Shown here: positions 8,092 through 16,468 of the stretch, piece by piece
Layout: each line of letters opens with the position of its first letter
How positions within the stretch are numbered: the stretch's first letter is position 1
Assembly: GCF_000695685.1 (NCBI RefSeq)
Contig: NZ_JFFR01000025.1
Span: 124,001 to 188,000 of the forward strand
Reading direction: 5' to 3'
Length of the DNA: 64,000 nucleotides
Source: Vibrio fortis
GTDB taxonomy: Bacteria > Pseudomonadota > Gammaproteobacteria > Enterobacterales > Vibrionaceae
The notes under the pieces: generated by a model
Told to the model about the DNA's origin: nothing
The model's database searches: none
What the model saw: only the letters and a program-made list of their open reading frames with translations
Translations under genes and position numbers: made by a program

Positions 8092-8268
8092 TCAAGCTAA
8101 ATCTTTGGAGCGATTGATAGATGCTTGCATCATCATTGCACGAATCTCACCTACCGAACGCTTACGACGACGGATTGGAGTTTGAATGTAGATCGTTTCT
8201 GTCTCTTTTCGACCATATCTCATTATTTCAGCTGCTTTCATAGCGGCTGATAGGTGTCTTTTACTCAT
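8092..8268 (-). CDS. 58-residue basic accessory protein
   Basis: Short leftward gene with a strong GAGGAAG ribosome site and ATG at 8268. The product is strongly basic with a PIRRRKRSV patch and methionine-rich helix (EIRAMMMQASINRSKD), suggesting nucleic-acid binding. It is the first gene of a two-gene unit with the 189-residue membrane protein (gap 11 bases). A promoter with -35 TTGATG and -10 GATAAT lies about 50 bases upstream. No family recognised. Confidence 0.6.
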   Translation of the reverse strand: MSKRHLSAAMKAAEIMRYGRKETETIYIQTPIRRRKRSVGEIRAMMMQASINRSKDLA

Positions 8269-8318
8269 AACTTCCTCTCGGATAAGTTGTTACGAAATCA
8301 CGTATCAACAACCTGTAT

Positions 8319-8371
8319 ATTATCAGAAAACCTCTAGATATCCATCAATATACATCAATATACGTCAATGG
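8319..8371 (-). promoter_or_regulatory. Leftward promoter with 10-bp iterated operator
   Basis: On the minus strand TTGATG (8343-8348) and GATAAT (8319-8324) are 18 bases apart, in front of the 58-residue gene. The -35 overlaps tandem 10-bp units CATCAATATA at 8343-8352 and 8353-8362, followed by a related CGTCAATGG. One-helical-turn spacing suggests side-by-side binding of a repressor, possibly the XRE protein encoded at 8600-8932. Confidence 0.5.
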
Positions 8372-8599
8372 TGGCCTTTGCGTTTGGTTCCTCAATAGCA
8401 TTCATCGAGCCTTGTAGAGGCATGATTTAAGTACTTTATTCAATACTTGTCTTTGATGGAGGCTTGCCCAGAACCACTGGCGCTAACATACCTTCCAATT
8501 GTTGGCAATGTCGCAACCCCGACATACCCAACTCAATTTTTTTCGTGCAATCTACATTTTTAGGGGTTGCGCGTTTAGCAACTCATCATAACGTAGGTA
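8372..8599. other. Non-coding gap, possible cos/packaging region
   Basis: No gene seen. Main structure: a 9-bp inverted repeat CGCAACCCC (8512-8520) and GGGGTTGCG (8563-8571) around a 42-base spacer containing a T-run. P2 has its cohesive end site between the accessory genes after A and the portal gene, so this gap is a candidate for cos, but I cannot recognise a nick site or overhang. Confidence 0.3.
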
Positions 8600-8932
8600 T
8601 CAAGCTCGTTTCTTTTCCAGCTCCTGGTGAATCGAATGGATGAGGTCTAGCAGTTCATTGCGAATGCTGACCGGAAGCGAATGAATTAATTCACGGCGAG
8701 ATTCTGTAACCGCTTCGTGCAATGCAACATGAGAGAAAGGTATTTTGAGCGCCGCGCATAGTAACCGCATTTGGCGAATATCTATAGGTCGTTCGCCTTG
8801 TTCCAAACGTTGCAACATGCGGTACTCGATGCCAGATAAACGAGCCAGTACCTTTTGGGTTTTCCGTTGTCGTAGTCGCTCTTGTATGAAAAACAACATG
8901 ATAGGGTCGGTGTATCGATTGTTAGTTGGCAT
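8600..8932 (-). CDS. XRE-family helix-turn-helix regulator
   Basis: 110 residues. Residues 13-70 form a Cro/CI-type helix-turn-helix (IQERLRQRKTQKVLARLSGIEYRMLQRLEQGERPIDIRQ), and the C-terminal 40 residues are a charged helix likely used for dimerisation. GGAG precedes the ATG. An inverted repeat CGCCA-AATA-TGGCG lies 18 bases upstream of the start and is a plausible autoregulatory operator. It may control the accessory pair at 7511-8268 or the divergent SOS-driven gene. It is not the main CI repressor, which is at 355-954. Confidence 0.75.
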   Translation of the reverse strand: MPTNNRYTDPIMLFFIQERLRQRKTQKVLARLSGIEYRMLQRLEQGERPIDIRQMRLLCAALKIPFSHVALHEAVTESRRELIHSLPVSIRNELLDLIHSIHQELEKKRA

Positions 8933-8949
8933 AAGGCTCCGTTATCACT

Positions 8950-8963
8950 CGCCAAATATGGCG
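8950..8963. repeat. Inverted repeat upstream of XRE gene
   Basis: CGCCA-AATA-TGGCG, 14 bases, 18 bases before the XRE start codon. A second perfect palindrome, AACCATGGTT, lies at 8984-8993. Both are candidate operators in the divergent region. Confidence 0.45.
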
Positions 8964-9112
8964 GATTCGGTAGATGGATGTGCCAACCATGGTTAGTGAG
9001 TTATGAGCCTTGATGCGGATCACAACGCTACAGCATTAGAGTAATTAGAGTTCGCTGCGGCTAGATAGATAAATCGTCTTATCAGTATAGGCGAGAAATT
9101 CAATAAATAAAT

Positions 9113-9147
9113 TTGTTACCATAAAACTACTGTATTAATATACAGTA
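9113..9147 (+). promoter_or_regulatory. SOS promoter with LexA box
   Basis: The 20-base site at 9128-9147 reads TACTGTAT-TAAT-ATACAGTA: two perfect 8-base arms matching the LexA consensus CTGT-N8-ACAG and its AT-rich core. It overlaps the -10 (TAATAT, 9136-9141) of a promoter with -35 TTGTTA (9113-9118) and a 17-base spacer. LexA bound here would occlude RNA polymerase, so the downstream gene should be silent in the lysogen and induced by DNA damage. Confidence 0.85.
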
Positions 9148-9168
9148 AATCGTCAGTTAGGAGGCTAA

Positions 9169-9393
9169 ATGTCTGAACTACATCAAAAAGCAGAGGAGTT
9201 GGTTTTGTGTGCGCTCGCAGACGATACATGCTGCGACTGCGATCAAGCCAACGAAGTCGGACTGTTTTTGTTGTCGCTGATCCTCGGACATAAAAAAGGG
9301 CAGCTAATTGCTGCCCCTGTGGAAGAGTTAAGTGCTAAAACAAGGCAAGTTGTTGCTTCAAGTGGTCGCGCTTGTCAGGAGATAAAACCTTGA
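9169..9393 (+). CDS. SOS-induced small protein, candidate CI antirepressor (Tum analogue)
   Basis: 74 residues, ATG eight bases after a strong TTAGGAGG. It follows a near-perfect LexA box. The protein has a CCDCDQ cluster near residue 20 and a hydrophobic helix (EVGLFLLSLILGHK). I see no sequence similarity to 186 Tum, but the logic is the same: in 186 a LexA-controlled gene near the late end makes an antirepressor that inactivates a non-cleavable CI. The last 59 bases overlap the convergent zinc-finger gene, and that gene's terminator hairpin lies inside this frame. The antirepressor role is inference. Confidence 0.6.
   Translation: MSELHQKAEELVLCALADDTCCDCDQANEVGLFLLSLILGHKKGQLIAAPVEELSAKTRQVVASSGRACQEIKP
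9292..9316 (-). terminator. Terminator of the Ogr-like gene, inside the SOS gene
   Basis: Minus-strand hairpin GGGCAGC-AATTA-GCTGCCC followed by six Ts, 19 bases after the zinc-finger gene's stop. It lies within the coding sequence of the convergent SOS-driven gene (codons 42-50), so one sequence serves both. Confidence 0.8.
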
Positions 9394-9787
9394 TTAGGCA
9401 ATCTGCCAAATCGTTGGTCGTTTTTGATGATGGGCTCAGCGTGTGGCTAAAATATAACGACATAACAAATTGATGTTCACATGCTGGATTTTTACATTCG
9501 CAATAAAGGTCTGCACAATCGTTGGATAGGCGGTTAGTTTTCTTGATTACCGCCCGTTCTCCACAACCACAAAAAACACGGCTACCAAATATAGAAGGGT
9601 TGCTAGCCGCGCCAATTCCCATATGAAGCTTTGACGGTTTTAAAGAGTGTCTATACCCGATAGCACTGACGAAGGTGTGCCCACACTCTGGGTTAGAACA
9701 GGAACAAGACAAATCTGCGCAATTGGCATCTTTAGCGATGCTTCTACTTACAATCGCGCGTTCACCACATTTGCAATAAACTCGCAT
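9335..9787 (-). CDS. Ogr/Delta-type late gene activator, double zinc finger
   Basis: 150 residues with two tandem copies of the Ogr zinc-finger module: CKCGERA...CADLSCSCSNPECGHTFV and CGCGERA...CADLYCECKNPACEHQFV. P2 Ogr has one module (72 residues); satellite P4 Delta has two fused, as here. These proteins bind upstream of late promoters and recruit RNA polymerase through its alpha subunit. ATG 9787 begins MRVYCKCG; a TTG extension to 9820 is less likely. It is read leftward, downstream of the terminase-portal unit. In P2, ogr is at the other end of the late genes, so its location here is a rearrangement relative to P2. Confidence 0.82.
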   Translation of the reverse strand: MRVYCKCGERAIVSRSIAKDANCADLSCSCSNPECGHTFVSAIGYRHSLKPSKLHMGIGAASNPSIFGSRVFCGCGERAVIKKTNRLSNDCADLYCECKNPACEHQFVMSLYFSHTLSPSSKTTNDLADCLIKVLSPDKRDHLKQQLALF

Positions 9788-9852
9788 ACATTGACCTAAC
9801 TTAACTGACTGACAGAACAATATTACGTCAATGCCTGTGTTTTTGTACAGTT

Positions 9853-10881
9853 TTATGCAGTTGTTCCCGTATCGGTATCAAACTTTAAATGGAGCCGTTT
9901 GGGGATTTCTGGGTCGCTGTTTACTTCATCCATAATCAGTTCACAAACTGGAATGATTTCATCTTTGGCGTATTCACTGCCAATCTTAATTGGGTCGCCT
10001 AAACTGGTGGTACCTTGAGGGATGATCCCTGCTTTACCTACTGGGAAGCGATGGCCCACTAGAATATCTTGGGCGGTAATATTCTTAATTCGCTCAAATT
10101 CGTCCTTAGTGGCAATGTCGCCCACGGGGATTAGCTGAATCCCTTTCTCTTTGCCGTTTGGAATGTTCACAAACATACTGCGGAAATTACCCACGCCCTT
10201 GGAGCTGGCAATGGTTTCCTTCATCTTCTTTTCGTCTTCTTCACTTAGGTTCGGGTCAGAAGCGTAGAAGATAAAGCCCATGTGAGCCCCGTTCTTGTAG
10301 TAACGGCGACGAAATAGAGTGGCGTCTTTATTTAGCAAGCTGCTCTGAATACTGCCCAAGTAATCGGGTAACCCATAAACTTGTTGCTGCGGGTCGTACT
10401 GAGGTAAGAAGATCACATCTTCTTTGCGGTATTCTCGCTGTTGGTTGTCTCGTTCAAGAATGACAATGTTGCCGTTTTTGCGCCTACGTAAATACATGCC
10501 AGGTAACGGGTGCAAACGTACTACACGTTTAAAGCCATCACGGATTTTTAAGAAAGCGCCATCACCAAAGGTGAAGTAGTCGCGGCAAAAAGCTTGAATA
10601 TGCCTGCGGCGAGTTGAGCCACCTTGTTGGAATCGACCAACCACATAGTTGGCCCGGGCAATCAACAAAGAGCCATGATAGGCGTTGGCTCTGGCAATGT
10701 CGGCTAATCCAGTGCGCGAAATTGGCGGTTCCCAATAGTTATCGGAATCGTTGTAAAACAAATCTGAGTAGGAAGTCATCCAACTATTAGAGTCGATAGC
10801 TTCGGGTGCGGAGTCGATGTGGTAGACCGACTCGGGTGCTTGTTCTTCTTGTTTGACTAAAGTTTCTGTTTGCTCGGTCAT
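9853..10881 (-). CDS. Portal protein (P2 gpQ family)
   Basis: 342 residues, almost the P2 gpQ length (344). The sequence has the family's '[22 protein letters not shown]'-like N-terminal region and '[33 protein letters not shown]' in the centre, typical of P2-type portals. The dodecameric portal sits at one capsid vertex and is the DNA channel for packaging. The start is ATG 10881, overlapping the terminase stop (ATGA), which implies translational coupling. Confidence 0.93.
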   Translation of the reverse strand: MTEQTETLVKQEEQAPESVYHIDSAPEAIDSNSWMTSYSDLFYNDSDNYWEPPISRTGLADIARANAYHGSLLIARANYVVGRFQQGGSTRRRHIQAFCRDYFTFGDGAFLKIRDGFKRVVRLHPLPGMYLRRRKNGNIVILERDNQQREYRKEDVIFLPQYDPQQQVYGLPDYLGSIQSSLLNKDATLFRRRYYKNGAHMGFIFYASDPNLSEEDEKKMKETIASSKGVGNFRSMFVNIPNGKEKGIQLIPVGDIATKDEFERIKNITAQDILVGHRFPVGKAGIIPQGTTSLGDPIKIGSEYAKDEIIPVCELIMDEVNSDPEIPKRLHLKFDTDTGTTA

Positions 10882-12656
10882 GCTGCAGTTGCCCAAGTTG
10901 ATTTAGTTGGTGTTGAGTGGTCTAACGGCTCATTAATAATGGCGTGAGAAATTGCCCAAAATGCATCGGCGTGGCCTGTGGTTTGGCTGCGCTCCGCTTT
11001 GAATGTCATGGCGTTGCCGCTGGCGGTTGGTACTCGCTTAATCGCCATGAATGCCATAGCAATGTCTTTGTGTTCGGCATCAAATTGAAGTCGTTTGGCT
11101 TCTACTATGTCGATCATCTTCATCACAAGGCGGTTTTTGTTTTCGTTGCTGTAGTGAATAGCGTGAGACTCACGCGGGTATTTCTTAGAAATTAAGTCCC
11201 AAACACCGCCACCAATGCCCGTGGTATCGACGCCAATGTAAGTGACTTTGTAACGTTGAAATACTTTTTCGATTTCTGAAACGTGATACTGGAAGTTGAG
11301 TCCTTTCCAATAGTGCTTTTCCAATACACGGAATTTTTCACCCGCTACGGCAGGCGGTGCCACAACCACCAAGCAGGCATTGTCTCGGGTTCGGGATGGG
11401 TCATAACCTAACCAAACCTCTCTACGGGCAAAGGGTTGTTTATTGTTTGGTTTGAAGTCCTGCCAGTGGGCCGCGTCTACCATGCCTTTTTCAAGGTCAG
11501 AGAACTTGAAGACAGAAAGCGAACCATCAACAAACACACACATAAACAGGTTGTTGAAGTCGTCTTGGCTGTATTCTTCTCGAAGTTCGTCAATGTCGAA
11601 TAGGTCACAACCACCATTAGCGGCATCTTCAATGGTGACAACATAACGCCACTGCTTATCGTCGCAGAGTCGGCCACCATCGCGATATTCTTCAAAAGTT
11701 GGGAATTCAATCTTGGCGCGAGACTCTTTGCCTTTTCGCCATTGGTCGCCCGTCCAAAATGGGTAAGCCTGGTGCATTTTTGAAGACGGTGTAGAAAAGT
11801 AGGTTTTACGCCACTTCTTATGCGTAGCCATTGCTGAAGCAAGTTTGTTCAGCTCATCAAACTTAGGTATCCAGAAATATTCATCAACATAAACATGGCC
11901 GTGGTAGCTCTGGGCTGTTTTGCTATTGGTTGATAGGAAACGTAGTTCTGCGCCGTTAGAAAGAATGATCGGGTTGCCGGTTAACTCGATGTCTAAGAAC
12001 TCTTTGCCAATGGCAATAATGTAGCTGCGGAAAACTTCCGCTTGAGCGCGAGAAGCAGAAAGGAATATTTGGTTATCGCCCGTTAGAATTGCATCTTCTA
12101 ACGCTTCACCGCTGAAATAGTAAGTCGCACCGATTTGGCGTGATTTAAGGATGTTGCGAATACGCTGCTTAATATTGTTACGCATGACATGCTGATATTC
12201 GAACAGCGATTCATGCCAGCGTTTAAAGTCTTCTTCGGCTAGGTGCTCAATGCTGTTTTTCTTTCGGCTCTTTTTGCGATTGCTGTTACCACCACGGCCT
12301 TGGTTGGCTGGTTCAGTATCATTAGCCTTCGAGCTGCCTTGCGAAAGCATGCGTTCCGCTTTGGCTTTTGCATCGGCATTCGCTTTTAGCAGCTTAACGT
12401 GATGGTCTATGAGTTTATCCATCTCTTTAAGCTGCTGATCGCTTTTCTCGTCTTTATCAATTAACACGGCCAAACGGCGGTTAATCATTTCCTCTACAGA
12501 AAGTTCGTTCAACAACAAAGCCCAGCCGAATTTCTCCGCCCAGGTATAAATGATGCGGTCACTATTTAGGTTAAGTTGCGCCGCTATTTCCTTTGGAGGT
12601 AATCCGCGTAAATAAAGCTTTTTCGCGGCCTCTTTTATTTCGTCTGAATATGCCAT
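10878..12656 (-). CDS. Terminase large (ATPase) subunit (P2 gpP family)
   Basis: 592 residues from ATG 12656, matching P2 gpP (590). N-terminal helix-turn-helix ([29 protein letters not shown]), then an ATPase domain starting near '[16 protein letters not shown]' (adenine/Walker region) with '[12 protein letters not shown]' as the Walker B-like acidic motif, and a nuclease domain in the C-terminal third ([18 protein letters not shown]). It translocates DNA into the prohead. The frame could extend to a TTG at 12725, but that has no ribosome site and no counterpart in the family. Confidence 0.93.
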   Translation of the reverse strand: MAYSDEIKEAAKKLYLRGLPPKEIAAQLNLNSDRIIYTWAEKFGWALLLNELSVEEMINRRLAVLIDKDEKSDQQLKEMDKLIDHHVKLLKANADAKAKAERMLSQGSSKANDTEPANQGRGGNSNRKKSRKKNSIEHLAEEDFKRWHESLFEYQHVMRNNIKQRIRNILKSRQIGATYYFSGEALEDAILTGDNQIFLSASRAQAEVFRSYIIAIGKEFLDIELTGNPIILSNGAELRFLSTNSKTAQSYHGHVYVDEYFWIPKFDELNKLASAMATHKKWRKTYFSTPSSKMHQAYPFWTGDQWRKGKESRAKIEFPTFEEYRDGGRLCDDKQWRYVVTIEDAANGGCDLFDIDELREEYSQDDFNNLFMCVFVDGSLSVFKFSDLEKGMVDAAHWQDFKPNNKQPFARREVWLGYDPSRTRDNACLVVVAPPAVAGEKFRVLEKHYWKGLNFQYHVSEIEKVFQRYKVTYIGVDTTGIGGGVWDLISKKYPRESHAIHYSNENKNRLVMKMIDIVEAKRLQFDAEHKDIAMAFMAIKRVPTASGNAMTFKAERSQTTGHADAFWAISHAIINEPLDHSTPTKSTWATAA

Positions 12657-12708
12657 AGCTGCATCATACGCCCCGAAAACGCTCAAATGGCTAAGTGAAA
12701 TTCGGATG

Positions 12709-12735
12709 AATTCGGATTTAGCCAAAATCCGAATT
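12709..12735. promoter_or_regulatory. 11-bp inverted repeat in the divergent late promoter region
   Basis: Perfect palindrome arms AATTCGGATTT (12709-12719) and AAATCCGAATT (12725-12735), with a further direct copy of AATTCGGAT at 12699-12707. It sits midway between the leftward terminase and rightward scaffold starts, where P2-like phages place their divergent late promoters and Ogr sites. It does not match the P2 Ogr consensus TGT-N12-ACA. A second weaker repeat, AGTGG-N6-CCACT, is at 12748-12763. Confidence 0.5.
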
Positions 12736-12832
12736 TATAGGAATTGAAGTGGCTGAAACCACTCATTCAAAGGCGTATTGTTTGCCGTACATAAGATTCA
12801 TTTGACGTAATTTAATTAGGCAAACAACAAGC

Positions 12833-13702
12833 ATGAGTAAAACCAGTGATTGGAAAATTGTTGCTACAGAAGGCGCAACCGTAGACGGTCGCCAGATTAC
12901 AGCAGCATGGATTAAAGACATGGCATCGTTGTATTCAACTTCTGAATACACAGCAATGATTTGGCCTGAGCATGCTCGTTCTCATTGGAACGTGTTTGAA
13001 GGTAAGAACTGGGGTGTTGTCGAAGAGCTCAAAGCTGAGAAGAAAGACGGCAAGCTGCGTTTGTTCGCCAAGATTACGCCTAACCAATATTTGCTAGATG
13101 CTAACCAAGACGGCCAGAAGCTATTCACATCTATTGAACCGAATCCAGATTACAAGGGCGAAGGGCGCTGTTACCTAATGGGCCTAGCTGTGACTGACTC
13201 CCCAGCATCTACAGGAACAGACCGCCTTGAGTTCTCACGTAAGCAAGGTGAAGTCACCAAGATTGAGTGTAGCGACCTTGAGGAATTAGACGTGTCAGAG
13301 TGCTTCACGACAAATCCCATATCTAAGTTTTTCTCGGACTTGGCAAAGCATTTCCAAACTGGTGGGGAACTGCCAGCAATTAAACCTGTAGAGCCTGAAC
13401 CAGAGGACATTGACGTGACTCCAGAGCAACTAGAAGCGCTATTTGATAAGAAATTTGGCGCACTTAAAGGCGAACTCGTAGAAGAGTTTGGCTTGCAAAA
13501 ACCAGAACCAAAGCCAGCGCCGGAAGTAAAACCGGAAGGTGCAACAGTAGAGCAATTCTCTGCAACGCTAGACGAAAAGCTTAAACCGCTTGTTGAAAAA
13601 GTGACTGGCTTAGAAACGAAATTCAACGAACTTTCGCAAGAAGTACCAGGCCAAGAGCCAGGTGACTCGGGTGCAAGTGACACAATGCAAGGGGTATTTT
13701 AA
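12833..13702 (+). CDS. Capsid scaffolding protein/protease (P2 gpO family)
   Basis: 289 residues, close to P2 gpO (284). The N-terminal half is the serine protease: Asp near residue 18, His in WPEHARSHW and Ser in VTDSPASTG form the expected triad. The C-terminal half is an acidic, proline-rich linker then a coiled-coil scaffold (TLDEKLKPLVEKVTGLETKFNELSQEV). It assembles the prohead, then cleaves itself and the capsid protein. First gene of the rightward late operon; its stop overlaps the next start (TAATG). Confidence 0.92.
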   Translation: MSKTSDWKIVATEGATVDGRQITAAWIKDMASLYSTSEYTAMIWPEHARSHWNVFEGKNWGVVEELKAEKKDGKLRLFAKITPNQYLLDANQDGQKLFTSIEPNPDYKGEGRCYLMGLAVTDSPASTGTDRLEFSRKQGEVTKIECSDLEELDVSECFTTNPISKFFSDLAKHFQTGGELPAIKPVEPEPEDIDVTPEQLEALFDKKFGALKGELVEEFGLQKPEPKPAPEVKPEGATVEQFSATLDEKLKPLVEKVTGLETKFNELSQEVPGQEPGDSGASDTMQGVF

Positions 13703-14706
13703 TGCTAAATGCTGTTTCAACTAAGTATCTGGCCGAATTTAGCCTTTCAGTAGCCAAAGCTGCTGGGCTAGAAGTCCCTTACGGTACTTTCAATATCACA
13801 CCACCAATGGAAACGGCATTGCGCCAAGCGATTCTAGAATCGCATGAATTCCTTGGCATGATCTCGTTGTTGCCAGTTCAACAAATTAAAGGCCAAGTAG
13901 TTGATGTTGGTAACGATGGTCTTTCCACTGGTCGTACGTCATCAGGTCGCTTTAGCCGTGAAATGGGTCAAAGTGGTAATACGTACGAACTGACAAAAAC
14001 AGATTCTGGTGCTCACATTCTGTGGGAAACAATGACGCAATGGGCTAACTCTGGCAAGAAAGGCGAGTGGCTTAAACTAATGCTAAATGCGATTTCACGC
14101 ATCTTCGCTTTAGATATTCTGCGTGTCGGTTTTAACGGTACCTCTATTGCCACACCAACAGACCCAGATGCTAACCCGCTAGGTCAAGACGTTAACAAAG
14201 GTTGGTTAACCATTGTTAAAGAGAAGAAAGCTAGCCAAGTATTAGCATCTGCAAAACTGGACCCAACAGGTGCAGCGGCTGACTCATACAAGAACCTAGA
14301 CTCGTTGGCACAAGACCTTATCAACACAACCATTGCGCCAGAACACCGCCAAGACCCTGATCTTGTTGTGCTGGTCGGTTCGGATTTAGTAGCAGCCGAA
14401 CAGCACCGCTTACTTGATGCGGCAAATTCGCCAACAGAGCATAAAGCTGCTCAAGCGCTAGCTAAAACCATTGCGGGTAAAAAGGCATATACACCGCCGT
14501 TCTTCCCTGCTGATCAGCTTTGGGTTACGAACACTAAGAACCTTCAAGTTCTTACGCAAGCCAATACTCAACAGCGTCGCCAGAAAAACAACGATGACGA
14601 ATTGCGCTTCGAGGCTAACCATATTCGCATGGAAGGCTACGCAGTGGGCAACCTTAAAAAGTTCGCTGCAATTGAATCGGTCACCGTTGTAGAACCTGCA
14701 GTTTAA
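13702..14706 (+). CDS. Major capsid protein (P2 gpN family)
   Basis: 334 residues (P2 gpN 357). The N-terminal region predicts a cleaved scaffold-binding segment, and the core carries the family's pattern 'ALRQAILESHEFLGMISLLPVQQIKGQVVDVG' and 'GRTSSGRFSRE'. HK97-fold capsid subunit, processed by the adjacent protease. AAGGGG ribosome site with good spacing. High confidence from position and sequence. Confidence 0.93.
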   Translation: MLNAVSTKYLAEFSLSVAKAAGLEVPYGTFNITPPMETALRQAILESHEFLGMISLLPVQQIKGQVVDVGNDGLSTGRTSSGRFSREMGQSGNTYELTKTDSGAHILWETMTQWANSGKKGEWLKLMLNAISRIFALDILRVGFNGTSIATPTDPDANPLGQDVNKGWLTIVKEKKASQVLASAKLDPTGAAADSYKNLDSLAQDLINTTIAPEHRQDPDLVVLVGSDLVAAEQHRLLDAANSPTEHKAAQALAKTIAGKKAYTPPFFPADQLWVTNTKNLQVLTQANTQQRRQKNNDDELRFEANHIRMEGYAVGNLKKFAAIESVTVVEPAV

Positions 14707-14717
14707 TGGAGTGAAAA

Positions 14718-15434
14718 ATGGTTAGCCCATTAGCAAAACAGCGGAAGCAATTACTTGAAATGCAAGCTAACCAGTCTGCGCCAGAAACCGTTTCTGGTGT
14801 AGACACCGACAGCCTGCACATCAAACTGATTGAGTTTGAAGAAGACCGCAAGTATTTGCGTTCCTTCAATGCGATTGCTGATCGTGTAGAGCATAAGCGC
14901 AATATCTTGGTACCGAAATACAAGCCGTATGTTCAAGCCTACTTAGAAAGTGGTGAGCAGTTCGAAAACCCAATCTTCACCAATATGGTGATCTGGCTAT
15001 TTGATATTAAAGAGCTGGATACCGCAATTGAGTGGTGCATAAAGGCAATCGAACGTGACTTGCCAACGCCAGAGAACTTCCGCCGTGACTGGCCGACATT
15101 CTGTGCTGATGAAGTACTGGCTTGGGCCGAAAGCGAGTCTGAACGTGGTAACTCTATTGAACCTTACTTCTCCAATGTGTTTGAGAAGATCGAAAAAGAT
15201 TGGCGTTTACACGAAAAGGTTCACGCCAAGTGGTTCAAGTTTGCAGGCTTATACCTGATTCGAAATGAAGAAGGCCAACCGCAAGCGACAGCAATCGGCA
15301 ACTTGGAAACGTTGGAAAAGGCTTTGGCTCTGCTTCAACACGCCCACGATAAGCACAGCAAAGTGGGTGTGGGTACCCAAATCAAGAAAATTGAACAACG
15401 AATTCGTGCCATTAAAGACGGCAAGAATCTTTAA
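14718..15434 (+). CDS. Terminase small subunit/endonuclease (P2 gpM family)
   Basis: 238 residues (P2 gpM 247), preceded by GGAG. Helical N-terminus with 'SPLAKQRKQLLEMQA', a central region 'YKPYVQAYLESGEQFENPIFTNMVIWLFDIKELDTAI' and C-terminal helical repeats resembling tetratricopeptide-like helices. It pairs with the large subunit to cut DNA at cos. A 123-base gap follows before the head completion gene. Confidence 0.9.
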   Translation: MVSPLAKQRKQLLEMQANQSAPETVSGVDTDSLHIKLIEFEEDRKYLRSFNAIADRVEHKRNILVPKYKPYVQAYLESGEQFENPIFTNMVIWLFDIKELDTAIEWCIKAIERDLPTPENFRRDWPTFCADEVLAWAESESERGNSIEPYFSNVFEKIEKDWRLHEKVHAKWFKFAGLYLIRNEEGQPQATAIGNLETLEKALALLQHAHDKHSKVGVGTQIKKIEQRIRAIKDGKNL

Positions 15435-15557
15435 AGACTCCTACGCCACCGCGCCTCGGCTGGTGAGGTAAGAGAAGCCAATAAGCTAACTCGATACCGT
15501 CGACCCAGTGGCTAGAGGTGCACTTATTTACTTACGTTGAAAAACAAGGGAATCGTG

Positions 15558-15977
15558 ATGAGCTTTGGTGGAAAAGTTAACAGTGCAGCCAATACCGCCA
15601 TATCTGGTGAAGGTTGGCCGGATTTATCAACCGATGAATTCCGCCAATTGCGCCGTATTCCTCACACCTTTGACAACGATTCTATGGCCGCAGCTGTGAG
15701 TATTGCGGCTCTGAATATCCAACAACGACTTGCAAGCCTGTTGGTTGACGATATTCCGCCACAGTTAAGCTCAGCCAAAACAGCTGCATATAAACGCGCG
15801 GTTTATGGTTTGGCTCATGCTGACCTATTGCCAGAGTTCGCCACGCAAGACCGCCGCAAAGAAGGTGAGAGCGTAGCGACAGATGAACCAGAACAAGAGT
15901 CACGTTTTGTCACCCAAAGCAATCAAGACGTGCGCTTGTTACTTGGTCGTAGTGCAAATGGGATTGCTTCGATATGA
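15558..15977 (+). CDS. Head completion/stabilisation protein (P2 gpL family)
   Basis: 139 residues from ATG 15558, six bases after AAGGGA; the longer frame from TTG 15537 is not needed. Contains the family's 'WPDLSTDEFRQLRRIP' opening and 'YKRAVYGLAHADLLPEFAT'. It binds the portal after packaging and creates the tail attachment site. The stop overlaps the next ATG. Confidence 0.88.
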   Translation: MSFGGKVNSAANTAISGEGWPDLSTDEFRQLRRIPHTFDNDSMAAAVSIAALNIQQRLASLLVDDIPPQLSSAKTAAYKRAVYGLAHADLLPEFATQDRRKEGESVATDEPEQESRFVTQSNQDVRLLLGRSANGIASI

Positions 15978-16468
15978 GCGAAACAGCTTACAACAAAACT
16001 AAGCTGGAGCACTTAACGGATTACATCGTTAGCCACCTAAACAGCAATGTGCTTGATAACAAAATTGATGCTTGGCAAGAGAACGGCTCGATAGTGCCAA
16101 GCGGGGAAGACCGTGGAAACGATGGCTATATCGCCTGTTATTGGAAATACAACGCGGTGGTGTCGGTTGAGGAGTTTCCTCACCAGTTATTAGATCCACG
16201 TTGTTTGTTAGCTCTGGTTGCCTGTTGGTTAAGTGACCATGAAGAAGACCGAAACGAACAGGAACTAGAAGACCCAACGCTATCGGTGGATGTGATCAGT
16301 AATGAAGTTGCTGATGTGAGCATAGAGCTTGAGCTGATGGAGCCTATCGAGTTGGTACCAGATTCAGAAGCCGGAATGATTACCTGGCGCGGAATTAAAT
16401 ACCGAGTTCAAGCCGTAGAGATTTACACCGCAGAAGAAGCGGAGTTGGTGAATGAAACCGACGATTAG
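15974..16468 (+). CDS. Tail completion protein (P2 gpR family)
   Basis: 164 residues (P2 gpR 155). 'KLEHLTDYIVSHL' and 'WQENGSIVPSGEDRGNDGYIACYWKYNAVVSVEEFPH' fit the gpR family, which completes the upper end of the tail tube. Overlaps the next gene by 17 bases. Confidence 0.82.
   Translation: MSETAYNKTKLEHLTDYIVSHLNSNVLDNKIDAWQENGSIVPSGEDRGNDGYIACYWKYNAVVSVEEFPHQLLDPRCLLALVACWLSDHEEDRNEQELEDPTLSVDVISNEVADVSIELELMEPIELVPDSEAGMITWRGIKYRVQAVEIYTAEEAELVNETDD

Noticed and set aside
12656-12833. P2 Ogr consensus TGT-N12-ACA
   Set aside because: The only TGT...ACA pair (TGTTTGCCGTACA near 12780) has the wrong spacing.
13171-13683. Long leftward frame of 170 codons over the scaffold gene
   Set aside because: Serine-rich shadow of the strongly supported gpO coding sequence; no ribosome site.
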